A stretch of 13,175 nt of DNA. Origin: Verrucomicrobiota bacterium. Lineage in GTDB: Bacteria; Verrucomicrobiota; Verrucomicrobiia; Limisphaerales; CAIQOK01. The translations under genes and the position numbers were made by a program. A model generated the notes under the pieces. That model made no database searches. It was not told the origin of the DNA and saw only the letters and a program-made list of their open reading frames with translations. The number at the start of each line of letters is the position of its first letter. The first letter of the stretch is position 1. The stretch is taken from assembly GCA_025363535.1 (NCBI GenBank), contig JANYDP010000577.1, forward strand, positions 1 through 13,175. The letters are read 5' to 3'. Positions 12,914 to 13,175 of this stretch are shown in pieces.

Positions 12914-13156
12914 ATGGCCGCCGACTTGCAGCCGCTTACCTCGCTCGCCCTGGGCACCACCGCCACCGTCGCTGAAATCAATCTACCGCCCGCGCACCGC
13001 CCGCGCCTGATGGAAATGGGTTTGCTCGTCGGCAGCACCGTACAACTCGTCCGCTTTGCGCCGCTGGGCGACCCGGTCGAAATCAAAGTGCGCGGCTATA
13101 ATCTCACGCTGCGCAAACATGAGGCGGAGCAGATTTTGGTGAGGGTGAAATCGTAA
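12914..13156 (+). CDS. feoA: FeoA-domain protein, second copy
   Basis: An 80-aa FeoA protein of ordinary length, without cysteines. The core SH3-like pattern is present: LALGTTATVAEI, PRLMEMGLLVGSTVQLVRFAPLGDPVEI, the last being the most typical FeoA segment, and RGYNLTLRKHEAEQILV. ATG at 12914 has GGAGG ten bases upstream. It follows the first FeoA by 2 bases, so the two form an operon. Sixteen bases after its stop an ATG (13172) opens at the window edge and could be the start of feoB, which would complete the usual feoA-feoA-feoB order; this cannot be confirmed here. Confidence 0.9.
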   Translation: MAADLQPLTSLALGTTATVAEINLPPAHRPRLMEMGLLVGSTVQLVRFAPLGDPVEIKVRGYNLTLRKHEAEQILVRVKS

Positions 13157-13175
13157 TTGTTCTTTGGGACAATGC

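Noticed and set aside
1..13175. CRISPR array, riboswitch or phage genes
   Set aside because: No regularly spaced direct repeats were seen, no structured leader could be recognised before feo, nadK or pckG, and no phage structural gene is present.

Overview
This 13.2-kb window looks like a chromosomal segment of a GC-rich member of Verrucomicrobiota, probably near Pedosphaera/Limisphaerales. The evidence is indirect: the bS20 sequence, the pseudopilin-type tail (LPALAKAKER...ISCVNNMKQIG) in the first gene, the TTGACA/TACCGT promoter in front of rpsT, and a mostly high-GC background. No 16S rRNA gene or universal marker fixes the taxon.

Layout. 1-150: a short minus-strand reading frame with a palindrome, perhaps a dispersed repeat. 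152-1919 (-): a lipoprotein with a DUF3352-like body and a pseudopilin-like tail, split by a frameshift at a GCGCGC run. 2069-2144 (+): tRNA-Arg(CCU), whose 3' end overlaps the 3' end of ndh, a type II NADH dehydrogenase (2128-3447, -). 3554-4288 (+): a compact CbpA-like J-domain protein, divergent from ndh and tail-to-tail with GTP-dependent PEP carboxykinase (4296-6086, -). 6306-8226 (+): an AT-richer two-gene cassette, made of a PvuII-type m4C methyltransferase overlapped by an HNH nuclease. 8238-11993 (-): aldo/keto reductase, LacI-type regulator, NAD kinase and TlyA rRNA methyltransferase; transcription runs from tlyA towards the reductase. 12144-12416 (+): rpsT, with a good promoter and terminator. 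12615-13156 (+): two tandem FeoA-type genes, probably followed by feoB beyond the window edge.

Most of the window is housekeeping: central metabolism (pckG, nadK), respiration (ndh), translation (tRNA-Arg, tlyA, rpsT) and ferrous iron uptake (feoA pair). The accessory part is the restriction-modification cassette, which differs from its flanks in base composition and sits between two minus-strand housekeeping genes. It is the best candidate for a less-described system, because a methyltransferase resembling M.PvuII is coupled to a ~333-aa HNH protein with an unrecognised N-terminal half rather than to a small PvuII-like nuclease. Other points of interest are the frameshifted lipoprotein/pseudopilin fusion, the tRNA/ndh overlap, the cysteine-rich FeoA, and three genes that appear to start at TTG.
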